Of a DNA stretch of 57,589 nucleotides, positions 49,920 through 57,589 are shown in pieces. Every line of letters begins with the position of its first letter. Within the stretch, counting starts at the first letter, position 1. Position numbers and translations under genes: made by a program. Where the stretch lies: contig JAZNGM010000009.1 in the NCBI GenBank assembly GCA_045576455.1, positions 1 to 57,589 on the forward strand, in the 5' to 3' direction. Source of the stretch: RGIG4034 sp045576455. Lineage in GTDB: Bacteria > Bacillota > Clostridia > Lachnospirales > Lachnospiraceae. Under the pieces are notes generated by a model, which saw only the letters and a list, made by a program, of their open reading frames with translations, had not been told where the DNA came from and searched no databases.

Positions 49920-50537
49920 ATGTATTTTAGAAAAAGTGCTACATTGATTTTGTGCGGGATCATTTTGTTTATATTGTATATGGAAGCTGAAGGGGAAGGC
50001 AGTGATATAGAATATGCTTTGCCGGGAATTGAAAACTCCGATGAAGGGATTGGGTATGAAACAGACTTTAATATATATGATGAAACAGTTTATACATTGA
50101 CGCGGACCGTTAAGGAAAACATCAACCAATATGTATATGACTTTACGGAAGAAGAATATGATATTTTGGCAAGAATCGTTGAAGCGGAGGCAGGCGGAGA
50201 AGATTATAAAGGAAGATTGCTGGTGGCTAACGTAGTTTTGAACCGTGTAAAAGATGACGGTTTCCCGGATAATATAAAAGATGTTGTTTATCACAGAATA
50301 CGCGGACGAGCCCAATTTTCGCCGGTGGGAAGCGGAAGAATTGAGAGGGTGATTCCTTCAAAAACGACACTTAAAGCAGTAGAGGCAGCATTAATGGGAG
50401 AAGATGAATCTAAGGGAGCGTTGTATTTTGCTGCAAGAAAGTATGCAAATGAAGATTCTATGAGTTGGTTTGACCGTAAACTTTGTTTTCTGTTTGAACA
50501 TGGTGGGCATGAGTTCTTTAAAGAATATAAAGATTAA
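49920..50537 (+). CDS. SleB/CwlJ-family cell wall hydrolase
   Basis: A 205-residue exported protein: an N-terminal hydrophobic helix (about 6-20) then a Hydrolase_2 domain (PF07486, about 85-200) like the spore-cortex lytic enzymes SleB and CwlJ and vegetative relatives. ILARIVEAEAGGEDYKGRLLVANVVLNRV contains the catalytic glutamate, followed by PDNIKDVVYH and FSPVGSGRI. The start at 49920 is chosen because AAAGAGG is 6 nt upstream; an in-frame ATG at 49893 has no such site. The role (spore germination or wall turnover) cannot be decided from sequence. Confidence 0.88.
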   Translation: MYFRKSATLILCGIILFILYMEAEGEGSDIEYALPGIENSDEGIGYETDFNIYDETVYTLTRTVKENINQYVYDFTEEEYDILARIVEAEAGGEDYKGRLLVANVVLNRVKDDGFPDNIKDVVYHRIRGRAQFSPVGSGRIERVIPSKTTLKAVEAALMGEDESKGALYFAARKYANEDSMSWFDRKLCFLFEHGGHEFFKEYKD

Positions 50538-50549
50538 CCTAGTTTGTAT

Positions 50550-50578
50550 TTGCGGATTAATTGTGTTTGTGTTATAAT
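50550..50578 (+). promoter_or_regulatory. thrC promoter
   Basis: TTGCGG (50550-50555), 17-bp spacer, TATAAT (50573-50578). The predicted start near 50585 leaves a compact 68-nt leader. Confidence 0.7.
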
Positions 50579-50586
50579 TCGACTGA

Positions 50587-50646
50587 TACCTTGCCGACAG
50601 GGTAGAAATACAATAATTCCCATGAGGAACCAATTGACGAAAGGCA
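50587..50646 (+). promoter_or_regulatory. structured thrC leader with possible pseudoknot onto the Shine-Dalgarno
   Basis: Hairpin 1 is TACCT/GGGTA (50587-50591 with 50600-50604) with loop TGCCGACA. Hairpin 2 is TTCC/GGAA (50617-50620 with 50626-50629). TGCC of loop 1 (50592-50595) can pair with GGCA (50643-50646), which includes the GG of the Shine-Dalgarno GAAAGG. It resembles the layout of small translational riboswitches; I could not match it to a known class and saw no T-box. Confidence 0.35.
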
Positions 50647-50652
50647 TGTGAT

Positions 50653-52143
50653 ATGATGAATCTTATGTATAGAAGTACAAGAAATGCTGAACATAAAATG
50701 AAAGCTTCAGAAGCAATTTTGAAAGGACTTGCACCGGACGGCGGTCTTTATGTGCCGGAGCAGATTCCTGCACTTGGTAAATCTTTAGAAGAGTTATCCA
50801 AGATGGATTATAAGCAGGTTGCTTATGAAGTAATGAAACTTTATTTTACCGATTTTACTGAGGATGAACTTAAAAACTGTATTGAAAAAGCATATGATGA
50901 TAAATTTGATACAGAAGAAATAGCACCGTTAGTGGAAGCAGACGGAGCATATTATTTAGAACTTTTCCATGGTGCAACCATAGCTTTTAAAGATATGGCT
51001 TTATCCATTCTTCCGCATCTTATGGTTACGAGTGCCAGAAAAAATCAGGTTAAAAATGATATTGTAATCCTTACGGCTACTTCCGGTGATACAGGAAAAG
51101 CGGCGCTTGCCGGTTTCGCTGATGTAGAAGGTGTTAAAATTATCGTTTTCTATCCTAAGGGAGGCGTTAGTGCAATTCAGGAGAAACAGATGCTTACCCA
51201 AAAAGGAAAGAATACACATGTAGTCGGTATCTACGGTAATTTTGATGATGCACAGACGGGAGTTAAAAAACTTTTTTCTGACAATGAACTTGCTAAGCAA
51301 CTTGACAGTGCCGGATATCAGTTCTCTTCGGCAAATTCCATTAATATTGGCCGTCTTGTTCCGCAAATTGTGTACTATGTTTATGCATACTGTACCTTGT
51401 TAAAAGAAGGTAAGATTTCAGCCGGGGATAAGATGAATGTAGTTGTTCCTACCGGAAACTTTGGTAATATTTTAGCTGCATATTACGCTAAGAATATGGG
51501 ATTGCCAATTAATATGTTTATCTGTGCATCCAATGAGAATAAAGTTCTTTATGATTTCTTTGCTACAGGAATTTATGATAAGAACAGGGAATTCTCTCTT
51601 ACAAATTCACCATCCATGGATATTCTTGTATCCTCTAATCTTGAAAGATTAATATATAAGATTGCAGGAGAAGATGACAAAAAGAATGCTGAATGTATGG
51701 CAAATCTTTCAAGTACGGGTAAGTATGAGATTACAGCAGATATGAAAGAGGCACTTTCAGAATTCTATGGTAATTATGCTACACAGGAAGAAACCGGTGC
51801 AACCATTAAGGCTTTATATGAAAAGACAGGATATGTGATTGATACACATACAGCAGTTGCAGCTGATGTTTATAAGAAGTATGTGAATGATACTTCTGAT
51901 AAGACAGTAACGGTTATTGCCTCTACCGCAAGTCCGTTTAAGTTTGCCAGAAGCGTTATGAGCGCCATTGATGCAAAATATGATGCAATGGATGATTTTG
52001 CACTAATAGATGAACTTAGCAAAATCGGTAATGTAAGTATTCCGAGAGCAATTGAAGAAATAAGAACGGCTCCGGTATTACATGATACACAGTGCGAAGT
52101 TGATGAAATGAAACAAGTGGTTAAGAATTTCCTGGGAATGTAA
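50653..52143 (+). CDS. thrC: threonine synthase
   Basis: PLP enzyme that converts O-phosphohomoserine to threonine. The N-terminus MYRSTRN and KGLAPDGGLYVPEQIP are standard for the longer, ThrC-type subgroup. FHGATIAFKDMAL contains the PLP lysine, TSGDTGKAALAGF the phosphate site, and NSINIGRLVPQIVYY a conserved late block. Length is 496 residues. GAAAGG is 8 nt before the ATG. It has its own promoter and a structured leader; the response-regulator gene starts 1 nt after its stop. Confidence 0.97.
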   Translation: MMNLMYRSTRNAEHKMKASEAILKGLAPDGGLYVPEQIPALGKSLEELSKMDYKQVAYEVMKLYFTDFTEDELKNCIEKAYDDKFDTEEIAPLVEADGAYYLELFHGATIAFKDMALSILPHLMVTSARKNQVKNDIVILTATSGDTGKAALAGFADVEGVKIIVFYPKGGVSAIQEKQMLTQKGKNTHVVGIYGNFDDAQTGVKKLFSDNELAKQLDSAGYQFSSANSINIGRLVPQIVYYVYAYCTLLKEGKISAGDKMNVVVPTGNFGNILAAYYAKNMGLPINMFICASNENKVLYDFFATGIYDKNREFSLTNSPSMDILVSSNLERLIYKIAGEDDKKNAECMANLSSTGKYEITADMKEALSEFYGNYATQEETGATIKALYEKTGYVIDTHTAVAADVYKKYVNDTSDKTVTVIASTASPFKFARSVMSAIDAKYDAMDDFALIDELSKIGNVSIPRAIEEIRTAPVLHDTQCEVDEMKQVVKNFLGM

Positions 52144-52144
52144 G

Positions 52145-53041
52145 ATGAGTCATAGTGAAAAAAAGCATATTTTGGTGGTGGATGATAATACGACGAACCT
52201 TAAATATGCAACCAATATTTTAACTGAATATTATAGGGTCTCAATGGCTAAATCCGGAGAACAGGCGCTGGAGCTTCTTAAAAAAGTAATTCCCGATTTG
52301 ATTCTGTTGGATATAATGATGCCGACCATGGACGGATACACAACCTTTAAGCACATTAAGGAAAGCTCCCTTACATCATCAATACCGGTGATATTTTTAA
52401 CGGCTGATGTTGAGTGTGAAAGTGAGATTAAAGGCCTTAAAATGGGTGCTATGGATTACATAAAGAAACCTTTTGAACCTGAAATTATGCTTAGCCGTAT
52501 AGAAAAGGTTTTGCAGATTGATGATATGCGTAAGCATTTGACTTTATCTGCCCAAAAAGATGAATTAACCAATTTGTGGAACCGGCATTATATAGAAGCC
52601 GAAATCCGTAAAACCGCCTTAAGTGATGATAACCGTGGTGTATTCATGATGATGGATATGGATAATTTTAAAGCGGTTAATGATAATTTTGGACATATGA
52701 TGGGAGATGCCATACTGATTAATATGGCCGAGGTCCTTCAGAAAGTAACTAAAGAAGACGATGTCATATGCCGTATGGGCGGAGATGAGTTCTGCCTGTT
52801 TCTTAAAGGGGCATATCCGAATGAAGAGTGCGTAAGGATTGCTAAGGAGATTATTGCCGGAATGGATGATAAGCTCAAAGTAATTAATGCGGATGGCTAT
52901 GATGTTTCGGTATCAATTGGTATCGCCCAAATGCCGGATGACGGAACGGATTACAGTGAGTTATATAATAAAGCAGACAAGGCTCTTTATTTTGTAAAAG
53001 AAAACGGTAAAAAGAGTTATCATTTTTACAAAGAAAAATAG
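52145..53041 (+). CDS. response regulator with diguanylate cyclase (GGDEF) domain
   Basis: A PleD/WspR-like protein of 298 residues: a receiver domain (about 8-125) with acidic pair at 13-14 and phospho-acceptor D56 (LLDIMMP), then a GGDEF domain (about 135-298) with the intact motif GGDEF at 212-216. It should make c-di-GMP when phosphorylated. No RxxD inhibitory site precedes the motif, so product inhibition at that site is not expected. The start codon is 1 nt after the thrC stop, so it depends on thrC transcription, an odd pairing. It could oppose the phosphodiesterase encoded at 10414. Confidence 0.93.
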   Translation: MSHSEKKHILVVDDNTTNLKYATNILTEYYRVSMAKSGEQALELLKKVIPDLILLDIMMPTMDGYTTFKHIKESSLTSSIPVIFLTADVECESEIKGLKMGAMDYIKKPFEPEIMLSRIEKVLQIDDMRKHLTLSAQKDELTNLWNRHYIEAEIRKTALSDDNRGVFMMMDMDNFKAVNDNFGHMMGDAILINMAEVLQKVTKEDDVICRMGGDEFCLFLKGAYPNEECVRIAKEIIAGMDDKLKVINADGYDVSVSIGIAQMPDDGTDYSELYNKADKALYFVKENGKKSYHFYKEK

Positions 53042-53067
53042 CGTGCATTTTCCTATTAAGTAAAAAG

Positions 53068-53116
53068 AATGCCACACATTTTACTTACCGTAATGGTATA
53101 TAAAATGTGTGGCATT
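53068..53116 (-). terminator. terminator of the citrate synthase gene
   Basis: AATGCCACACATTTTA and TAAAATGTGTGGCATT are a perfect 16-bp inverted repeat with a 17-nt loop that can itself fold (TACC/GGTA). On the minus strand it is followed by TTCTTTTTA, so it mainly ends citrate synthase transcription; it may also stop the converging gene. Confidence 0.85.
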
Positions 53117-53122
53117 AATAAT

Positions 53123-54487
53123 TTATCTGTCGGCTATGTCAATGTAATCTTTGTCCGGACAAATCGGCTTGTATGCAGGTCTGATGATTTTGCCGTTATT
53201 GGCAAGTTCTTCCAGTCTGTGTGCACCCCATCCTACGATACGGGCAATGGCAAACATTGGTGTAAATAATTCTGTAGGTAAACCTAACATGTTATAAATA
53301 AATCCGGAATAGAAGTCTACGTTAATGCTGACTCCTTTATACATCTGACGTTCTTCTGCAATAACTTTTGGAGCAAGACGTTCAACTGCGGAATAGAGTT
53401 CAAATTCATCCGTAAGTCCTTTTTCGGCAGCAAGATCATCCACATAATTCTTAAGAATCTCGGCACGAGGGTCTGATTTAGAGTAAATGGCATGACCGAC
53501 ACCGTAAATAAGACCGTTTTTATCAAAAGCTTCTTTATGCAGGAGCTTACGAAGATAATTTGCTACTTCGTCATCGTCCTTCCAGTTCTTAATATTCTGT
53601 TTCATATCTTCAAACATTTGGACTACTTTAATGTTGGCACCTCCATGACGCGGTCCCTTCAAAGAACCGATAGCGGCAGCAATAACAGAATATGTATCAG
53701 TCAATGTAGAAGTTACAACATGCGTTGTAAAAGTTGAGTTATTACCACCACCATGTTCCATGTGAAGAACGAGAGCCATGTCGAGAAGCTGTGCCTCCAG
53801 TGGAGTATATTTCATATCAGGACGTAGAAGATATAATATATTCTCTGCGGTAGATAGTTCAGCCTTTGGCTTATGAATATACAGACTGTTTCCGTAATGG
53901 TAATGGTTATAGGCCTGATAGCCATATATGCTTAATAACGGAAAGAGACTGATTAATTGTAAGCTTTGCCTTAATACATTAGGAATAGAAGTGTCTTCTG
54001 CTTTATCATCATAAGAATAAAGGGTAAGAACGCTTCGGGCTAAAGTATTCATCATGTCGCGACTTGGTGCTTTCATTATGATATCCCTTACAAAACTTGT
54101 AGGAAGAGAACGATATCCTGCTAAAATAGCATTAAAATTATCCAGTTCTTTTTTATCAGGGAGTTCATTGAAAAGTAATAAATAAGAAAGTTCTTCAAAC
54201 CCAAATCGATTTTCTTTAGTAAAGCCGTTTACAAGATCTTTAACGTCATAGCCTCTGTAAAAAAGGCGTCCGTGTACAGGAACGGATTCGTTATTAATAA
54301 TCTCAGTTGCCCTTACATCTGAAATATTAGTAAGTCCGGTTAATACACCCTTACCATTTAAATCACGAAGTCCTCTTTTTACCTCATATTTTGCAAAAAG
54401 TTCACTGTCAATAATACCGGCTTGTTCGCTAAGCTTTGAAAGACGTAAAATCTCAGGCGTAATCTCAGAGTAATTAATGTTGTCCAT
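53123..54487 (-). CDS. gltA: citrate synthase
   Basis: Condenses acetyl-CoA and oxaloacetate to citrate. The 454-residue protein has the substrate-binding histidines in LHMEHGGGNNSTFT and YGVGHAIYSKSDPRA, the conserved SLKGPRHGGAN block, and NVDFYSGFIYNMLGLPTELFTPMFAIAR with the catalytic aspartate. The start at 54487 (MDNINYSEI) has AAGGGG about 9 nt upstream on the minus strand; the longer frame to 54553 would include the promoter region. It is a single-gene unit with a promoter and a strong terminator. Confidence 0.95.
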   Translation of the reverse strand: MDNINYSEITPEILRLSKLSEQAGIIDSELFAKYEVKRGLRDLNGKGVLTGLTNISDVRATEIINNESVPVHGRLFYRGYDVKDLVNGFTKENRFGFEELSYLLLFNELPDKKELDNFNAILAGYRSLPTSFVRDIIMKAPSRDMMNTLARSVLTLYSYDDKAEDTSIPNVLRQSLQLISLFPLLSIYGYQAYNHYHYGNSLYIHKPKAELSTAENILYLLRPDMKYTPLEAQLLDMALVLHMEHGGGNNSTFTTHVVTSTLTDTYSVIAAAIGSLKGPRHGGANIKVVQMFEDMKQNIKNWKDDDEVANYLRKLLHKEAFDKNGLIYGVGHAIYSKSDPRAEILKNYVDDLAAEKGLTDEFELYSAVERLAPKVIAEERQMYKGVSINVDFYSGFIYNMLGLPTELFTPMFAIARIVGWGAHRLEELANNGKIIRPAYKPICPDKDYIDIADR

Positions 54488-54521
54488 ACCACATCCCCTT
54501 TCTGAAATTTTCGAGAGTAAA

Positions 54522-54550
54522 TGTATAATATCATATTTAGGTGGTATCAA
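54522..54550 (-). promoter_or_regulatory. citrate synthase promoter
   Basis: On the minus strand TTGATA (54545-54550), 17-bp spacer, TATACA (54522-54527), ending 34 bp before the start codon. Confidence 0.5.
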
Positions 54551-54642
54551 CAATAAAAAATGAATAAAATTTATGTAATTTTATGCTTTAAATGGTAAAT
54601 TTTATGATAAACTAATAAAAATATTAATATATGGTGGTAATT

Positions 54643-56424
54643 ATGAATATTTATGCAGAACGTGTTGATTTTTTACAGAAGATTATGGAAGATAAAAAGC
54701 TTGATTATGTAATTGTTCCGACAGGAGATTATCATAATAGCGAATATGTAGGAGCATATTTTAAGTTAAGAGAGTTTATAAGCGGATTTACCGGCTCAAA
54801 CGGAACATTGCTTATAACAAAAAAAGAAGCATTTTTATGGACGGATGGAAGGTATTTTGTACAAGCAGAAAAGGAACTTATGGGAACCGGAATTTTGCTT
54901 ATGAAAATGCAGGAGGAAAATGTCCCTACCCTTGAAGAATATCTTCTTAGTCAATATAAGGATACACAGCGTATCGGAATTGATAAAAAAATAGTAACGG
55001 TAAGCTTTATAAATAATTTGCTTAATCAAAATGCCGGCCTTCAGTTTGTTGATTTTGATGCCGGAAGTTTTATTTGGGACAATAGACCTAAATTGCCGTG
55101 TAATGATATTATGCTGCTTCCGACAAATATTAGCGGTAAATCCTTTTCTGAAAAACTTATTGACGTGCGTCATGCATTAAAAGATAAAGGTGCGGATGCA
55201 GTTTTTATCAGCAAACTGGATGATATTATGTGGTTATTTAATTTACGCGGAAGTGATGTGAAATGTAATCCGGTTTCGCTTTCGTATGCGTATATCAGCA
55301 ACGAAGAAGTTAAACTTTTCATTCGGGAGAAAGCACATTCAGAGATTGTAAAATTGTATGCAGCAGATAATGGGATAATGCTACATCATTATAAAGATAC
55401 TTTTTATGTTTTAGAGCAGATTTCAGGTAAAAAGATTCTTATTGATGCAGCATATACCAGTGAACAGGTTTTTGAATCATTATGCCGTAAAAACACTCTG
55501 GTATTTGGTGTGAATCCGACTACACCACTGAAAGCTGTAAAAAACCATGTAGAAATTGATAATATACGTAAGGTATACGCAAAAGATAATGTGGCGGTAA
55601 CAAAATTTATCTGTTATTTGAAAAATGCAGCTGACATTGAGAAAACAAATGAATATGAATTGGCACAGTATATTGATAATTTAAGAAAGGACATTGACGG
55701 ATATCTTGATTTGTCTTTTGAAACTATTTGTGCCTATGGGGAAAATGCAGCAATGATGCATTATGAGGCAACAGAAGAGAATTATAGCTGTCTTAAAAAA
55801 GAAGGTTTCCTGTTAGTGGATTCCGGTGGGCAATATTTAGGCGGAACAACGGATATTACAAGAACTATAGCATTGGGAAATCTAAGCTATGAAATGAAGA
55901 AGCATTATACTTTGGTTTTAAAGGGTAATCTTGCTTTAGCCAATGCTAAATTCATGTATGGCTGTACCGGAAGAAATCTGGATATTCTTGCGAGAAATCC
56001 ATTATGGCAGGAAGGGATAGATTATAAATGCGGAACCGGTCATGGAATCGGATATATATTAAATGTGCATGAAGGACCGCAAAATATAAGATGGCGTTAT
56101 GATAAGACCGCAGAGGAAGCAGTCCTTGAAGAGGGGATGCTCATAACGGATGAACCGGGTGTGTATCTTCAAGGGAAATACGGAATCAGAATAGAAAATG
56201 TCCTTTTATGCAAACGGGGCGTTAAAAACAGTGACGGACAGTTTATGGAGTTTGAAACCTTGACATATGTTCCGTTTGAAAGGGAGGCAATTTTAAAAGA
56301 ACTATTAACGGAAGCGGAAATAAAATGGATTGATGCGTATCATAAAACTGTATATGAAACGATGAAAAATCACTTCACAACAGATGAGCAGAAATGGCTG
56401 TTAGCAGTATGTGCGCCATTATGA
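54643..56424 (+). CDS. aminopeptidase P family protein (Xaa-Pro aminopeptidase)
   Basis: A 593-residue metallopeptidase that removes N-terminal residues before proline. It has the three-domain layout of the long aminopeptidase P type: two creatinase-like N-terminal domains (about 1-300, VGAYFKLREFISGFTGSNGTLLIT) and the pita-bread catalytic domain (about 310-530). Metal ligands are in LVDSGGQYLGGTTDITRT (two Asp), GTGHGIGYILNVHEG (His) and ITDEPGVYLQGKYGIRIENV (two Glu). The C-terminal extension (about 530-593) is normal for this type. The ATG at 54643 is chosen because GGTGG is 5 nt upstream; the one at 54631 overlaps that site. Confidence 0.93.
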   Translation: MNIYAERVDFLQKIMEDKKLDYVIVPTGDYHNSEYVGAYFKLREFISGFTGSNGTLLITKKEAFLWTDGRYFVQAEKELMGTGILLMKMQEENVPTLEEYLLSQYKDTQRIGIDKKIVTVSFINNLLNQNAGLQFVDFDAGSFIWDNRPKLPCNDIMLLPTNISGKSFSEKLIDVRHALKDKGADAVFISKLDDIMWLFNLRGSDVKCNPVSLSYAYISNEEVKLFIREKAHSEIVKLYAADNGIMLHHYKDTFYVLEQISGKKILIDAAYTSEQVFESLCRKNTLVFGVNPTTPLKAVKNHVEIDNIRKVYAKDNVAVTKFICYLKNAADIEKTNEYELAQYIDNLRKDIDGYLDLSFETICAYGENAAMMHYEATEENYSCLKKEGFLLVDSGGQYLGGTTDITRTIALGNLSYEMKKHYTLVLKGNLALANAKFMYGCTGRNLDILARNPLWQEGIDYKCGTGHGIGYILNVHEGPQNIRWRYDKTAEEAVLEEGMLITDEPGVYLQGKYGIRIENVLLCKRGVKNSDGQFMEFETLTYVPFEREAILKELLTEAEIKWIDAYHKTVYETMKNHFTTDEQKWLLAVCAPL

Positions 56425-56475
56425 TAAATCCATAGTATTTTATTATTTTTCATACTTTTTTTATATCGTCAAATA

Positions 56476-56504
56476 TTGACTTTTGACTATCTTTCTGCGA
56501 TAAT
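56476..56504 (+). promoter_or_regulatory. pckA promoter
   Basis: TTGACT (56476-56481), 17-bp spacer, GATAAT (56499-56504). The leader of about 78 nt contains a small perfect hairpin TAACCC-ACAG-GGGTTA (56544-56559). Confidence 0.6.
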
Positions 56505-56588
56505 ACAAAATGCGTGTGACTGTATGCACGTATTCAATGATAATAACCCACAGGGGTTAGAATAATAAAATTAAGGAGGACAATTTAG

Positions 56589-57589
56589 ATGTCATCAAAA
56601 GCTTATTATCCGATAGCTGAGATTGGTGCTGGAAAAGTTGGTTTTTCTAAGACACGTTCTATCATCGAAGCAGCTTTCTATGGAAACAATGTAGTAAAAG
56701 TTAACACATTAAAGGAAGCTTATGAGTTAGCTAAAAATTCACCGGGTACTGTTGTTACAGATATGCCAATTAAGGACGGAGATACATTTGGTCTTGAAAA
56801 AGATGCAAAAGTTCTTTTATTCAACGATGGTGCAGTAACAGGACGTTATGCAGCAGCTCGTCGTATTAAAGGTGAGCCTGGTGTTGATGCCGCAAAACTT
56901 GATAAGGTTGCTATGGATGCAATCTATGAGAGCCGTTGGAAAACAATGTACCATGCAGAGTGTTTCATCGGTCTTGATCCTGAATTCATGGTAAAGGCAC
57001 ACTTGCTTATTCCTGAAGGAGAAGAGAATATCCTTTATAACTGGATGCTTAACTTGCAGTATATGTCCGATGATTATGTTAAGATGTATAAGAATTCTAA
57101 GATGGTTGGAGATGGTAAGGAAGCAGATATCTACATCTTCTCTGATCCACAGTGGGTTCCTGGTAACAGACCTGACGTTGATTATAGCTGCTTAAGCGAT
57201 CCACTTACTCTTTGCTATTTTGATACAGAGCAGAACTGTGCTTGTATCCTTGGTATGAGATATTTTGGTGAGCATAAGAAGGGTACTCTTACAATGGCTT
57301 GGGCTATTGCTAACAGAAATGGTTATGCAGCATGCCACGGCGGACAGAAAGAGTATACATTAGAAGATGGTTCTAAGTTCGTAGCTTCAGTTTACGGATT
57401 ATCTGGATCAGGTAAATCAACACTTACACATGCTAAGCATGGTGATAAGTATCCTGCAATTAAGGTTCTTCATGATGATGCTTACATCATCAATACAGAT
57501 TCATGTGCATCTGTAGCTCTTGAGCCAACATATTTTGATAAGACTTCAGATTATCCTACAGGATGTCCTGATAATAAATATCTTCTTAC
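56589..57589 (+). CDS. pckA: phosphoenolpyruvate carboxykinase (ATP), 5' part
   Basis: Interconverts oxaloacetate + ATP and PEP + CO2 + ADP. The gene starts at ATG 56589 after AAGGAGGA and runs open to the window's end, giving about 333 residues without a stop; the full protein should exceed 500. The kinase P-loop GLSGSGKS is at 270-277, preceded by ACHGGQKEYTLEDGS, and DDAYIINTDS follows. The N-terminal extension (ARRIKGEPG, SRWKTMYHAE) matches the variant common in Lachnospiraceae. In such fermenters PEPCK often runs in the carboxylating direction. It shares the oxaloacetate node with citrate synthase and the decarboxylase operon. Confidence 0.93.
   Translation, partial: MSSKAYYPIAEIGAGKVGFSKTRSIIEAAFYGNNVVKVNTLKEAYELAKNSPGTVVTDMPIKDGDTFGLEKDAKVLLFNDGAVTGRYAAARRIKGEPGVDAAKLDKVAMDAIYESRWKTMYHAECFIGLDPEFMVKAHLLIPEGEENILYNWMLNLQYMSDDYVKMYKNSKMVGDGKEADIYIFSDPQWVPGNRPDVDYSCLSDPLTLCYFDTEQNCACILGMRYFGEHKKGTLTMAWAIANRNGYAACHGGQKEYTLEDGSKFVASVYGLSGSGKSTLTHAKHGDKYPAIKVLHDDAYIINTDSCASVALEPTYFDKTSDYPTGCPDNKYLL

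Noticed and set aside
50538..50652. T-box riboswitch before thrC
   Set aside because: No AGGGTGGNACCGCG-like sequence, no terminator, and the leader is too short.

Overview
The window is a low-GC (roughly 35-40% by eye), gene-dense chromosomal segment of an anaerobic Firmicute, most likely a motile member of the Lachnospiraceae (Clostridia). The reasons are the complete rnfCDGEAB operon, a Na+-translocating decarboxylase operon with a separate biotin carrier, ATP-type PEP carboxykinase, a Clostridia-type bS21, two DacF carboxypeptidases around scpAB, and the cmk-ispH-rpsA order. I cannot name a genus. I saw no tRNA, rRNA, CRISPR array, prophage or intact insertion sequence.

Layout. 1-3105: SPFH membrane scaffold with a coupled ribbon-helix-helix protein, a membrane-anchored XRE regulator behind a cluster of inverted repeats, and an esterase. 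3106-5158: an ABC-class (PF09818-type) ATPase behind a 250-nt leader holding a strong promoter, a 17-codon leader peptide ORF, two hairpins with U-rich tails and a further inverted repeat around the ribosome binding site. 5243-10201: short-chain dehydrogenase, GH43 glycosidase, small membrane protein and the TldD/TldE protease pair. 10264-15385: c-di-GMP protein (REC, degenerate GGDEF, EAL), GT2 glycosyltransferase and chemoreceptor. 15444-19118: alaS, rpsU with a possible pseudoknotted leader, and a CmpB-type membrane protein. 19261-26824: dacF, a phosphoesterase, scpA, scpB, a second dacF, a UPF0340 protein, mntP, a TraX-like protein and a CHAP-like protein. 27044-32374: Na+-pumping decarboxylase operon. 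32563-38850: TetR and RpiR regulators, flavoprotein, cmk, ispH, rpsA, cheR. 38889-46130: RNase H-like exonuclease (minus), rnfCDGEAB, apbE (minus). 46189-53041: GH25-like protein, two-gene SUF system, AP2-domain protein (minus), SleB-like hydrolase, thrC, diguanylate cyclase response regulator. 53123-57589: citrate synthase (minus), Xaa-Pro aminopeptidase, and the 5' part of pckA, which runs off the end.

How the genes fit together. Ion-coupled energy metabolism dominates. Rnf couples ferredoxin:NAD+ redox to an ion gradient, and the adjacent ApbE can flavinylate RnfG and RnfD. The decarboxylase operon carries two different carboxyltransferases (a 12S-like and a 5S-like one), one biotin carrier and the membrane beta/gamma subunits, which suggests a hybrid of transcarboxylase and Na+ pump. 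Citrate synthase and PEP carboxykinase act at the same oxaloacetate node. A second theme is c-di-GMP signalling and chemotaxis.

The observations I rate highest are the ABC-ATPase leader (3132-3410), the two-carboxyltransferase Na+ pump operon, the rpsU and thrC 5' leaders, the active-site-less GH25 protein and the tandem-AP2 protein. All functions are inferred by reading motifs; no database search was possible.
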